Positions 1 through 8,560 of a stretch of DNA of 64,000 nt are shown one piece after another. The stretch is from Streptomyces anulatus (GTDB lineage: Bacteria; Actinomycetota; Actinomycetes; Streptomycetales; Streptomycetaceae), in the NCBI RefSeq assembly GCF_000721175.1, contig NZ_JOEZ01000003.1, positions 434,001-498,000 on the forward strand, read 5' to 3'. Each line of letters begins with the position of its first letter. Position 1 is the first letter of the stretch. Under the pieces are notes generated by a model that saw only the letters and a list, made by a program, of their open reading frames with translations, made no database searches and was not told the DNA's origin. The translations under genes and the position numbers were made by a program.

Positions 1-2
1 TG

Positions 3-2321
3 GCCCTGGCCCGCCTCTACCTGGACTACCAGGACGCACTGCGCAACCAGATCGTCGTCCCCCTGGACGCCCACCCCGAGCTGTACGCCGAAGTCCGCCG
101 TCAGGCCCAGGAACTCGGCGACGCCCTCTCCTTCCAGCGCAGCGACCTCGCCCTGTTCCACCTCGACGCGCGGACCCGGACCATCACCTGCCGCCTCGTC
201 GAGGTCAAGTGCTACACCGCGCTCGACGACATCGGCGCCTACCAGCGGCTCAAGGCCAAGGTCACTCAGCAGCTGGGACGGAGCCAGACCGTCCTCACCG
301 AGTCCTTCGATCCGGCCCACAGCACCCCAGACCGGGTGGACCGGCCGGTCAAGAACCTGGCCCTCGGCTCCCTGCTCCGCTTCTACCTGGAGCGGGCGGC
401 ACGCCACGGGACCATGGGGCACGCCCCCAAGGCGGCGGCCCACGCCCTGCTCGACAACCTCGACGACGGCTACGCCCTCCACTTCACCCGCAGCGGCCTG
501 GTCTTCGACCTCGCCCGCGAGGGAACCGACCGCGAACTCGACGACGAGGTGGAGTTCCACCGCATCGGCAGCGATCTGATCACTGAGCTGATCAACGCGA
601 TTCCCACTGTTCGGCCGGGTGTAACCGTGCCTACGGGCCTAGCCGTTGAGGAGGAAGACGGAGCGGCCACCGCTCCCACCCTGGCACTGTCGCAGTTGGC
701 TGTGCCACGGCTCCCCGACGCCGAGTTCCAGGCACCTGACGTACAGGACGAGCTGGATGCCCAAGATGCCCAGGAGGAAGACCGCGAGCAGGCCGGCGGG
801 GGCAGGGCAGCGACCATCCTCGACACGGACGAAGTCGCGAACGGCAACGAGCCCACGCCACTCACCGCACCTGAGCGTGCGGGCCGTGAGACAGGTCCGG
901 CCCAGTCCGTGGCAACTTTGACCATGCCTGCTTCCGACGCGGTGGGGGCGGTCCCGGTGTCTCCCTCTTCGGAAGGAACCTCATCGGCTGCCCCTCCTCC
1001 GGGCGGTACCGGAGAACCGCTGCGGACGGGCACCGTCCCTAAAAGCCAGGGCTTCCACGAGTCGCCGACCATCGATGCCCAGCCCACCTCTGTCACACCG
1101 GGATCGGCTTCACCAGAGGGCCTCCCTGAGATCTTCCTCGGCGTCACCCGCCCCTCCCCGCAACACGGTGTACTCGGCGAAGTGGCCGGCCGGAAAGTTG
1201 CGGTCGATCTCGACGAAACCCACACCATCAGCCTCTTCGGCGTCCAAGGCGGAGGCAAGAGCTACACCCTGGGCAGCATCATCGAGATGGCCTCACTGCC
1301 CGCTCCGTCGGTCAACGAACTTCCCCGCCCTCTCGCGACGGTGGTGTTCCACTACAGCCGCACCATGGACTACGCTCCGGAGTTCACTTCCATGGCGCGC
1401 GCAAATGATGACCCGGCGCAGCTCCAGGTCCTGAAGGAGCGCTACGGAGCCGAACCTCAAGCGCTTTCGGACGTGCTGCTGCTCGCCCCCGCCGACCAGG
1501 TCGCCGACCGCCGACGGGAATTCCCCGGCATCGATGTCCAGCCGCTCGCCTTCTCCTCCGCCGAACTCCAGGCATCGCACTGGCGCTTCCTCATGGGAGC
1601 GGTAGGCAACCAGTCAACGTACATCCGGCAGCTGACCCGCATCATGAAGTCGAACCGCAACGACCTGAACCTCGGCGTCATCCGGCAGGGCGTGGCCGAT
1701 TCCGGTATGCCCGACCACGTCAAGCAACTGGCCCAGGAGCGGCTCAACCTCGCCGAGGACTACATCGACGACAATGCCCGGCTCACCAGCCTCATTCGAC
1801 CCGGCCGACTGATCATTGTTGACCTCCGCGACGAGTACATCGAGAAGGACGAAGCACTCGGACTTTTCGTCGTCCTGATGCAGCTCTTCGCCGAGGCACG
1901 CAGCGGGGACGAACACTTCAACAAGCTGGTCGTCTTCGACGAAGCGCACAAGTACATCGATAGCCCGGACCTCGTCGCCGGTCTGGTCGAGACCGTCCGC
2001 GAGATGCGCCACAAGGGAATGAGCATCCTGGTCGCCAGCCAGGACCCGCCCTCTGTACCGATCTCCCTGATCGAACTCTCCGACCACGTCATCCTGCACA
2101 AGTTCACCTCGCCGGCCTGGTTGAAGCACCTCCAGAAGGCAAACACCGCCTTCGCCAACCTGCGTTCTGAGCAGATGGCGCAGCTTCAGCCCGGCGAGGC
2201 GTACGTGTGGGCGAGTAAGTCCACTGATCCGGCGTTCACTCACGGAGCCGTCCGAATGCGATGCCGTCCTCGGGTGACCCAGCATGGCGGAGGGACGAAG
2301 ACGGCGACGGGCGGACAGTGA
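3..2321 (+). CDS. HerA/VirB4-like ATPase with N-terminal nuclease-like motif (partial)
   Basis: The reading frame is open from the first bases of the window, so the 5' end is missing; the ATG at 336 is internal. The upstream part carries a PD-(D/E)XK-like pattern: RSDLAL (about 138-155), then LVEVKCY with Glu at 201-203 and Lys at 207-209. A long Pro/Ala/Glu-rich linker follows (about 600-1120). The C-terminal half is a P-loop motor: Walker A GVQGGGKS (near 1240-1265), Walker B LVVFDEAHKYI (near 1930) and a sensor-like VASQDPP (near 2030), as in HerA/VirB4 ATPases. Such motors with nuclease domains are common in phage-defence systems (for example DptH-type proteins); the exact family is not established here. 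It is followed by a hairpin terminator and a convergent NTPase gene. GC is lower than in the core genes to the right. The role in defence is inference; the ATPase call is firm. Confidence 0.75.
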   Translation, partial: ALARLYLDYQDALRNQIVVPLDAHPELYAEVRRQAQELGDALSFQRSDLALFHLDARTRTITCRLVEVKCYTALDDIGAYQRLKAKVTQQLGRSQTVLTESFDPAHSTPDRVDRPVKNLALGSLLRFYLERAARHGTMGHAPKAAAHALLDNLDDGYALHFTRSGLVFDLAREGTDRELDDEVEFHRIGSDLITELINAIPTVRPGVTVPTGLAVEEEDGAATAPTLALSQLAVPRLPDAEFQAPDVQDELDAQDAQEEDREQAGGGRAATILDTDEVANGNEPTPLTAPERAGRETGPAQSVATLTMPASDAVGAVPVSPSSEGTSSAAPPPGGTGEPLRTGTVPKSQGFHESPTIDAQPTSVTPGSASPEGLPEIFLGVTRPSPQHGVLGEVAGRKVAVDLDETHTISLFGVQGGGKSYTLGSIIEMASLPAPSVNELPRPLATVVFHYSRTMDYAPEFTSMARANDDPAQLQVLKERYGAEPQALSDVLLLAPADQVADRRREFPGIDVQPLAFSSAELQASHWRFLMGAVGNQSTYIRQLTRIMKSNRNDLNLGVIRQGVADSGMPDHVKQLAQERLNLAEDYIDDNARLTSLIRPGRLIIVDLRDEYIEKDEALGLFVVLMQLFAEARSGDEHFNKLVVFDEAHKYIDSPDLVAGLVETVREMRHKGMSILVASQDPPSVPISLIELSDHVILHKFTSPAWLKHLQKANTAFANLRSEQMAQLQPGEAYVWASKSTDPAFTHGAVRMRCRPRVTQHGGGTKTATGGQ

Positions 2322-2881
2322 GCTGGCGGCACGTCGTCCAGAATCGGACTTCGAACGAGCAGCGGGGGACCTTGGTGTCATTGGAGGGGTGATGTCGCGC
2401 CTATCGTTACGGACGGACAGCGGCCCATCGCCGCGCCCTTGGCGCTCAGCGCGCGGACGGCCCACAAAGGGCAGGTGGCTCGGAATAGATCAGGCGGGTA
2501 GAGCCGGTCAGCTGGCGGTCGGTCTCGGCCGTCTCCACGGCTATGTACTGAGGGCCAGAGCCTGGGGCGTGGAGCTTGTCACGATACTCATCGGGGGGCG
2601 GCCCGATACCTCGCTGGCTCAGACGTCACGATGGGTGCTCCCACGAGGTGGGCGCAGGTTTTGCCCGCCACGGAGCCCGTCTACGGCAGAGGGCGCGCCC
2701 AAGGTGGTGCGAGCCGAGCTTTCTTCTTCTGTGTGGCGAGGTGGTCAGTCGGAGGACTTGGATGCGCGTCCGGACCCCAGGTCGCGTCGCGAGGTTGGAG
2801 ACGTCGAGTAGATGGCGGTTCACCTCGTCGCCCAGACGGTGCAAGGCAAGCTCCAAGGGCCGCACGGCTGGCGAGCGGAAG
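2322..2881. other. Gene-poor spacer between convergent genes
   Basis: About 560 bases between the stop of the ATPase gene and the terminator hairpin of the next, convergent gene. The open frames here have atypical Arg/Gly/Pro-rich composition and no recognisable motif. No RNA gene, repeat or att-like duplication was seen. Confidence 0.5.
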
Positions 2882-2923
2882 CACGCAGGCCCGTTCCGGA
2901 ACTGACCGGGACGGGCCTGCGTG
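2882..2923. terminator. Bidirectional hairpin terminator
   Basis: Arms 2882-2899 and 2906-2923 pair over 18 positions (one G-T wobble) around the 6-base loop AACTGA. It lies 17 bases past the stop of the minus-strand NTPase gene and also downstream of the plus-strand ATPase gene, so it can serve both. Confidence 0.75.
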
Positions 2924-2939
2924 GGAGCCAGGAGGGGAG

Positions 2940-5210
2940 TCAGGATCGATGACCGCTCCAGTGGAACAGGTCTTGTTCCTCGATCACCTGGTCCACAAGA
3001 GCGGACATGGCATGCAGCAGGCCGTTCCCATCGCGTGACGGGGTGGCGGTGGGGATGGGGGCGCCACGCTCCAGCACGTCGGAGTCGATGATCTCCGCCC
3101 GGATGAAGGTGGAGCCCTTCCCTTGCTGGCAGTAGGCATCCAGCCAGGCACTCTGAACGTCCGTCTTGATGCGTTTTTCTGTCAAGGCATAGATCTTGCT
3201 GGTGATGGCGCTGCTGATCTCTTCGACGATCGCGTCCCGCTGCTCGCCGGTCGGAGGTTCCCCCTCCCAGCGCACGGGACGCTCAAGCAGCCACATGATC
3301 TGCACCTGGAGCTCATTGCGGAGTTCAGCGACAGGTTTGAGTGTGTCGTACTCGTCCCACCCCCATTCACCGAGCCGCCTGGAGAGGGCCTTGATCCGCG
3401 TCCAATGCTCTTTCGAGTTCGACTCAAGACCGAGAAGCCCACGCCATCGGGCACGGTAGGTGCTCACCGCTTTGGTCACGGCGAGGGCCAGATCCATCCG
3501 GTCGAAGACCGGTTTCGCCGGCCCCAGCGGCACCGATTCCTCACCCTCGGCGAGTTGTCGTGTCAGCGCCTCGAGCTGACTGATGGTGCGTCTGGCGCTG
3601 TTGCTGACGGGACGTAGTGGCTTGTGCATTCCACCGACGAAGTAGCAGCGCCGTTCCAGTCGCCGCCGGATTCCCCGCTCTGCTGTCGTACCCAGCTCCT
3701 CCCCGATGGAGCTGAGCATGTTCTCCGCCGAGGCGCGAACATGCTCCTCCCTGTCCGCGAAACTTGGAAGGTTGTCGGCTCTCATGCGGTCGAAATGCGT
3801 GAACAGAAAGCTCAGCTTGCTGGTATTACCCGAAACGGCGATGGTCTTCAAAGCCGCAGCGGGAGCTGCTTGCATGGGAGCGGTGGCATTGTCCACCAGG
3901 AGGATGGCATCGACTTCGTCGAGCCGCTTGGCCAGATCGGTGGAGAGCGTGGACGCCGACTTCGGTGTATGCCCCAGACCCTCCAGGTCGATGAGGACCA
4001 TCCGTTGCGGCGCTTCTGCCCATGAGGACGTAAAAGGTCCGCCCACTCGGATGCCGTTGACGAGTGGTGTGAGCAACCGGCCGAAGAGCGGAGCGTAGTT
4101 GCTGGAAAGCCACGTGACCGACTTGAGGAACGCGCCACGGTCCTCGGTCGACAGGGTCCAGGTGAGCGGCCACCCCTGGCGCGTGCGCCGGAGCTCGCCC
4201 TCTGTGAGGAGTGCGAAGCGGAGCTCGATCTCATGGAGCATGTTGTCGACGATGGTGTGGAACTCCTCCAGCTGGCGGAGCGAGGAGTCGAGTACTTCTT
4301 CCAGGAGTTCCTCGATGACCCGCTCGTCGTCACCCGCCTGCGGCTGCAGGTCCGCAAGGGCACCTTGCTTCTGCTCCGCCACCAACCTTCGCAGCTCGGC
4401 CACGGCCGTGGTGAGCATGGCGGCGGTCGCCTCACTGTCGATGGCGGCGAGTTCGTCGGCTTCGAGCGCAGTCGTGTCCTCGTCCGTCTCGTCCTCGTCA
4501 TCGGGCATGTCGTCGTCATCGGATGTCAGCGTTGGCCGGCCGAGTGTGTAGCTGAATCGGAAGCGCTGGTTCACGTGATCCAGAAGTCGCCTCAGCGCTT
4601 CGCTGTTCGACTTCCCCTGGAAGATCGCCAATGCGGCGGAGGATACGTTGTCCGTGAGGTGATCGATCACCTCATCTCGAGCGGCGAAAGTGACCGCAGC
4701 CTGGTAAGGACCGTCCTCCGTCGGGATGATCTCGGTATCGGCCACCGTGGTTTTCGCTGTCGACGTGGACGGGAAACGCTCGGTGCCGGGATCTGTGCCG
4801 AGCAGTTGCCGCACCGCCGTGGTTTTCCCGGCTCCCGTCGTACCCAACAGGAGAACATGGGGGTATCCATCAGCCAGGGTCGGCAGAGGCAGAAATTCTT
4901 CGCGCAGTCCTCTGAAGTCTGTGCGGGTGGCTTCGAGCCCGTCGTAGAAGACATCGACGATCCGCTGGTCGTACAGCGCGATTGCTTTAGACCGGGCCTG
5001 CGGCTCCCACAGCCCTTCGTCCTGAAGGATCTGATTCAGTTGGTCGACGAGGGCATCGGCTTCCGCGTCGACGCTTGTTCCCAGTCCTCGTCGGACACGC
5101 CGCCCCTGTTTGCCGGTCGCCGGATCAAGTCGACTCGGGTGCCGGAAGATCACTGACCATCCGTCCCGCCCCTGCGAACGGCTCTTCGACGCGGTGTAAT
5201 GACGTCCCAT
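2940..5210 (-). CDS. Large P-loop NTPase, probable dynamin-like GTPase, with integrase-arm-like N-terminus
   Basis: 756 residues from the ATG at 5210, chosen because it follows a G-rich stretch and begins the well-structured part; an in-frame start exists at 5291. Residues about 15-65 (GWSVIFRHP...GRRVRRGLGT...EADALVDQLN) resemble the arm-type DNA-binding region of phage-type integrases. The P-loop is LLGTTGAGKTT (about 121-131). VLIDLEGLG fits a G3/Walker B DxxG motif, and SFLFTHFDRM stands where a G4 (N/T-K-x-D) motif would be. A very acidic run (SDDDDMPDDEDETDED) and a long helical segment separate P-loop and G3. No membrane segment is obvious. It is convergent with the HerA-like ATPase gene, and both sit in low-GC accessory DNA. 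Dynamin-like GTPases act in some phage-defence systems, so a defence role is possible but unproven. I do not recognise a named family. Confidence 0.7.
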   Translation of the reverse strand: MGRHYTASKSRSQGRDGWSVIFRHPSRLDPATGKQGRRVRRGLGTSVDAEADALVDQLNQILQDEGLWEPQARSKAIALYDQRIVDVFYDGLEATRTDFRGLREEFLPLPTLADGYPHVLLLGTTGAGKTTAVRQLLGTDPGTERFPSTSTAKTTVADTEIIPTEDGPYQAAVTFAARDEVIDHLTDNVSSAALAIFQGKSNSEALRRLLDHVNQRFRFSYTLGRPTLTSDDDDMPDDEDETDEDTTALEADELAAIDSEATAAMLTTAVAELRRLVAEQKQGALADLQPQAGDDERVIEELLEEVLDSSLRQLEEFHTIVDNMLHEIELRFALLTEGELRRTRQGWPLTWTLSTEDRGAFLKSVTWLSSNYAPLFGRLLTPLVNGIRVGGPFTSSWAEAPQRMVLIDLEGLGHTPKSASTLSTDLAKRLDEVDAILLVDNATAPMQAAPAAALKTIAVSGNTSKLSFLFTHFDRMRADNLPSFADREEHVRASAENMLSSIGEELGTTAERGIRRRLERRCYFVGGMHKPLRPVSNSARRTISQLEALTRQLAEGEESVPLGPAKPVFDRMDLALAVTKAVSTYRARWRGLLGLESNSKEHWTRIKALSRRLGEWGWDEYDTLKPVAELRNELQVQIMWLLERPVRWEGEPPTGEQRDAIVEEISSAITSKIYALTEKRIKTDVQSAWLDAYCQQGKGSTFIRAEIIDSDVLERGAPIPTATPSRDGNGLLHAMSALVDQVIEEQDLFHWSGHRS

Positions 5211-5382
5211 CGCCAACCCCCCCAGTTGTTCCCGGTTGTTCCGGGATGCAGAAGGTTGGCAGTCACAGTGACGCATAGTCAAATCGATCAAGCTGCTTGT
5301 CTGCGGTGGCGCTTGATCGAGATGAATCCGGCTTCCACGGCCTGCTTACGGGGCGCCGTCATTCCTCGTACCTGCGTGTGAG

Positions 5383-5883
5383 TCAGCTCTTCCCGCCTGC
5401 CTCGATGGAGGCGTAGGGCTGCCGTTGAAGCTCATCGCGCTCGACGTTCGGAATCGCCATTGACTCGGCGATCGCGGCGGCTGGCGAGTCCACTTGAGTG
5501 TTGGCGATGTCGGCGTGGAAGGCAACTGCATGTTCTACGCCACGCGTGATGAGGTCGATCGCCAAGCGCGCCATTCTGTCCTGTGTGGCCGCTGCTCGGA
5601 CGTATCGCACTCGGTTGAGCGGGGTCTCCTGACGAATCTCGGCCTGCTCAAGGATCGCGTTCGTCCTGGCTGTGATGATGCGGCGATCCGTGACGGTGAC
5701 CAGCGTCTTCACCTCGGTTGCGTCCCTCGCTGCCGTCAGCTTCTCCTTCGCCCTGCCGAGGATCGCGGAAGGTGGATTGAGGGCGTAGTGCGGGTCGGGG
5801 AAGCTGAGGGCGCGCAGGGTCTCCTCGTCATCTAGGAACCATCGCAGGGTGCGAAGCGAAGGTACGGCTCGAGATCCAGCGAT
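5383..5883 (-). pseudogene. PH-like domain protein remnant, 5' end lost
   Basis: The recognisable part begins at a GTG at 5712 (MKTLVTVTDRRIITART...FHADIANTQVD...VERDELQR) and has the TDRRII look of bacterial PH-like proteins. The same frame stays open upstream to a TGA at 5884-5886 and reads plausible protein (LRTLRWFLDDEETLRALSFP, then DPHYALNPP), but no ATG, GTG or TTG occurs there. Either the gene lost its 5' end, or translation now starts internally at 5712 and gives a 109-residue fragment. It lies in the accessory block just downstream of the GTPase start region. Function unknown. Confidence 0.5.
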
Positions 5884-5886
5884 TCA

Positions 5887-6359
5887 GGCGCGCAGGCGAC
5901 ACCCGGAGCCTCGATGTGGAGGGGCCGGTGGATGGAGCGCGTCGGCAAGAGGCTGGATCGCTTCCAGGAGACGGGTTGAGGTTTGGCGCTACTGCCCCCT
6001 ACGCGCCACGGGCGGCGACGTCACGGACAGCTCTACAGGACGTACACCCGCGCCAAGCAGATTTCCACAGTTCTCGCCTCGTTCGGCAACTCACGGTTCC
6101 GAGGTTCGCGCGATCCTTGACCGCGAGCGTAGCCACCCCTCCCTCTTGTTGCAGAACAAGTCGCGGATGTGAGGTGGTCGGGCATTGCGAGGTCCCTCTG
6201 GTGAGCACTCTCCGTGAAGGCTGGCGGGTAATCAGATATTTCTGATGCCTCGTTACCTATTCAAGATCATCTTGCACACGCGTTGCACAAGGTGATGAAA
6301 AGCAGCGGTGATCAATGGAAGGTCGAGAAAGGGTATAACCGCAGTTCATAAGGCATTGA
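5887..6359. other. Non-coding boundary region with AT-rich segment
   Basis: No convincing gene. The part from about 6225 to 6355 is the most AT-rich stretch of the window. It holds a palindrome, ATCAGA-TATT-TCTGAT (6231-6246), and two TTGCACA direct repeats 11 bases apart (6272-6278 and 6283-6289). It separates the accessory block from the conserved core genes. Confidence 0.5.
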
Positions 6360-6399
6360 GGGGTGCTGTGTCCCTTGCCCTCAAGAGGCACGACACCCC
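6360..6399 (-). terminator. Imperfect hairpin terminator of the murA-like gene
   Basis: Arms 6360-6376 and 6383-6399 pair with a few mismatches around a 6-base loop, beginning 5 bases beyond the stop of the minus-strand gene. Confidence 0.6.
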
Positions 6400-6404
6400 G
6401 CCGA

Positions 6405-7934
6405 TCAGATGTCCCGGAAGATCTCGATCTGCGCGCCCACCGAGTTGAGCCGCTCGGCCAGCTCCTCGTAACCCCGGTTGATCACATAGACGTTGCGGAG
6501 TACGGAGGTGCCTTCCGCCGCCATCATGGCCAGCAGCACCACCACGGCGGGCCGCAGCGCTGGCGGGCACATCATCTCGGCGGCGCGCCAGCGGGTCGGA
6601 CCCTCGACCAGGACCCGGTGGGGGTCGAGGAGTTGGAGGCGGCCGCCGAGGCGGTTGAGGTCGGTGAGGTAGATCGCGCGGTTGTCGTAGACCCAGTCGT
6701 GGATCAGGGTCTGACCGTGCGCGGCGGCCGCGATCGCCGCGAAGAACGGGACGTTGTCGATGTTGAGGCCGGGGAACGGCATCGGGTGGATCTTGTCGAT
6801 CGGGGCCTCCAGCTTGGAGGGCCGTACCGTCAGGTCCACCAGCCGGGTGCGCGCGTTGTCGGCGGCGTACTCCGGTGTGCGGTCGCAGTCGACGCCCATC
6901 TCCTCCAGGACCGCGAGCTCGATCTCCAGGAACTCGATCGGCACCCGGCGGATGGTGAGTTCGGACTCGGTCACCACCGCGGCGGCCAGCAGGCTCATCG
7001 CCTCGACCGGGTCCTCGGAGGGGGAGTAGTCGACGTCCACGTCGATCTGCGGGACCCCGTGCACGGTGAGCGTCGTCGTACCGACCCCGTCGACCCGTAC
7101 GCCCAGCGCCTCCAGGAAGAAGCACAGGTCCTGGACCATGTAGTTGGACGAGGCGTTGCGGATGACGGTCGTGCCGTCGTGGCGGGCGGCGGCCAGCAGG
7201 GCGTTCTCGGTCACCGTGTCGCCGCGCTCGGTCAGCACGATGGGCCGGCCGGGGGAGACGGAGCGGTCCACCTGTGCGTGGTACAGGCCTTCCGTGGCGG
7301 CGATCTCCAGGCCGAACCGGCGCAGCGCGATCATGTGCGGCTCGATGGTGCGGGTGCCGAGGTCGCAGCCGCCCGCGTACGGCAGGGTGAACTGCTCCAT
7401 CCGGTGCAGCAGCGGGCCCAGGAACATGATGATCGATCGGGTGCGGCGCGCGGCGTCGGCGTCGATCGCCTCCAGGTCCAGCTGCGCGGGCGGCACGATC
7501 TCCAGGTCCACGCCGTCGTTGACCCAGCGGGTGCGTACTCCGATGGAGTTGAGCACCTCCAGGAGCCGGAACACCTCCTCGATCCTGGCCACCCGGCGCA
7601 GGATCGTACGGCCCTTGTTGAGGAGCGAGGCGCACAGCAGCGCGACGCAGGCGTTCTTGCTGGTCTTGACGTCGATGGCCCCGGAGAGCCGGCGGCCGCC
7701 GACGACCCGCAGATGCATGGGCCCGGCGTAACCGAGCGACACGATCTCGCTGTCGAGGGCTTCACCGATGCGGGCGATCATCTCAAGGCTGATGTTCTGG
7801 TTGCCGCGCTCGATGCGGTTGACGGCGCTCTGGCTCGTGGCGAGCGCCTCCGCCAACTGGGTCTGCGTCCAGCCCCGGTGCTGACGGGCGTCACGGATGA
7901 GCTTGCCGATGCGTACGAGGTAGTCGTCTGACAT
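6405..7934 (-). CDS. murA2: XRE-type HTH fused to UDP-GlcNAc 1-carboxyvinyltransferase (MurA paralogue)
   Basis: 509 residues. Residues about 8-60 form an XRE/Cro helix-turn-helix (LIRDARQHRGWTQTQLAEAL, then SAVNRIERG). From about residue 73 the protein is an enolpyruvyl transferase: the K-N pair at 93-94 (TSKNA) matches the MurA catalytic Lys-Asn, and AGGCDLGTR carries Cys190 at the position attacked by fosfomycin. NIDNVPFF supplies the catalytic Asp, and NRGYEELAERL is the C-terminal signature. MurA transfers enolpyruvate to UDP-GlcNAc, the first committed step of peptidoglycan synthesis. Streptomyces usually carry this second HTH-bearing copy; I recall the S. coelicolor one lying next to acnA. 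The HTH suggests a moonlighting regulator, and a matching palindrome lies just upstream (7946-7961). Whether the enzyme is active is not shown by sequence, but no key residue is missing. Confidence 0.88.
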   Translation of the reverse strand: MSDDYLVRIGKLIRDARQHRGWTQTQLAEALATSQSAVNRIERGNQNISLEMIARIGEALDSEIVSLGYAGPMHLRVVGGRRLSGAIDVKTSKNACVALLCASLLNKGRTILRRVARIEEVFRLLEVLNSIGVRTRWVNDGVDLEIVPPAQLDLEAIDADAARRTRSIIMFLGPLLHRMEQFTLPYAGGCDLGTRTIEPHMIALRRFGLEIAATEGLYHAQVDRSVSPGRPIVLTERGDTVTENALLAAARHDGTTVIRNASSNYMVQDLCFFLEALGVRVDGVGTTTLTVHGVPQIDVDVDYSPSEDPVEAMSLLAAAVVTESELTIRRVPIEFLEIELAVLEEMGVDCDRTPEYAADNARTRLVDLTVRPSKLEAPIDKIHPMPFPGLNIDNVPFFAAIAAAAHGQTLIHDWVYDNRAIYLTDLNRLGGRLQLLDPHRVLVEGPTRWRAAEMMCPPALRPAVVVLLAMMAAEGTSVLRNVYVINRGYEELAERLNSVGAQIEIFRDI

Positions 7935-7944
7935 GGCGGCAGGT

Positions 7945-7962
7945 TATCTCAGATATGAGATG
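7945..7962. promoter_or_regulatory. TATCTC-N6-GAGAT palindrome, candidate operator
   Basis: TATCTCAGATATGAGATG contains inverted arms ATCTCA/TGAGAT and lies 12-28 bases upstream of the murA-like start. Its half-sites match the palindrome in front of acnA (10627-10644). Possible binding site for the gene's own HTH; inference. Confidence 0.45.
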
Positions 7963-8560
7963 AGGATGATGTGGGGTGTGTCGTTCGAGTGACGGGTGGG
8001 GACCGGCTCCGCGGGTGTGCCGGGTCTCCCCATCGTCGCCCGCGCGGGAGCGAGGGGCGCGGTCAGCGCGTCCGTACGGGCATGGGGCCGCGCGCCCTGT
8101 CCGTGTGGGGCGCGGGGCCGCGCCCCCCTCCGTACGCGCCCGCGGGTCGCGTCCGTACGGGCCCGCGGGACGCGCCCCCCGGCCCGGTCCTCAGGTCGCT
8201 CTGCCGTGTCGGCGGGCGGTGGCACGGCAGGTCGCTCTACCGTGTCGGCGGGCGGTGGCACGTTTCCGGTGGGCGACGGCGGGTTCGACCGGGACCGGCG
8301 CCGGCCGGCGCCACGTGGCCGCGACGGGGGAGACGAGGTGGGCGACCGTCACCGACGCGGCGAAGAGCGCCGCGGTCGAGGCCAGGTCGGCGGTGACCGC
8401 CCGCCCGCATCGCCCCGAGCGGCTTCCGTCGCGGGCTCCGCCGCCCTCCGGCCGGTCAGGGGCATCAGGGGCACCGCCGGTTCCAGCAGGTTCGTGTGAC
8501 GGCGACCATGCCCGCGTATCGCTCACCCGCCTCAGGTTGCGGGGCGAGGGGGTCACCCCG
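7963..8560. other. Spacer without convincing gene, very GC-rich
   Basis: Nearly 600 bases between the murA-like start and the stop of the RidA-like gene. Long frames run through it in several phases, as expected from GC content, but none has a recognisable domain or a good ribosome site. It contains a 36-base tandem duplication. Confidence 0.5.
8192..8263. repeat. 36-bp tandem duplication
   Basis: Two adjacent copies (8192-8227 and 8228-8263) each run from CAGGTCGCTCT to GGTGGCACG and differ at two positions. It is too short and has too few copies to be a CRISPR array. Confidence 0.8.

Noticed and set aside
8192..8263. CRISPR array
   Set aside because: Only two directly adjacent copies without spacers and no cas genes; it is a tandem duplication.
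8191..8556. 121-residue minus-strand protein with a hydrophobic stretch
   Set aside because: It lies over the tandem duplication, has a repeated Arg/His tail and no ribosome site.
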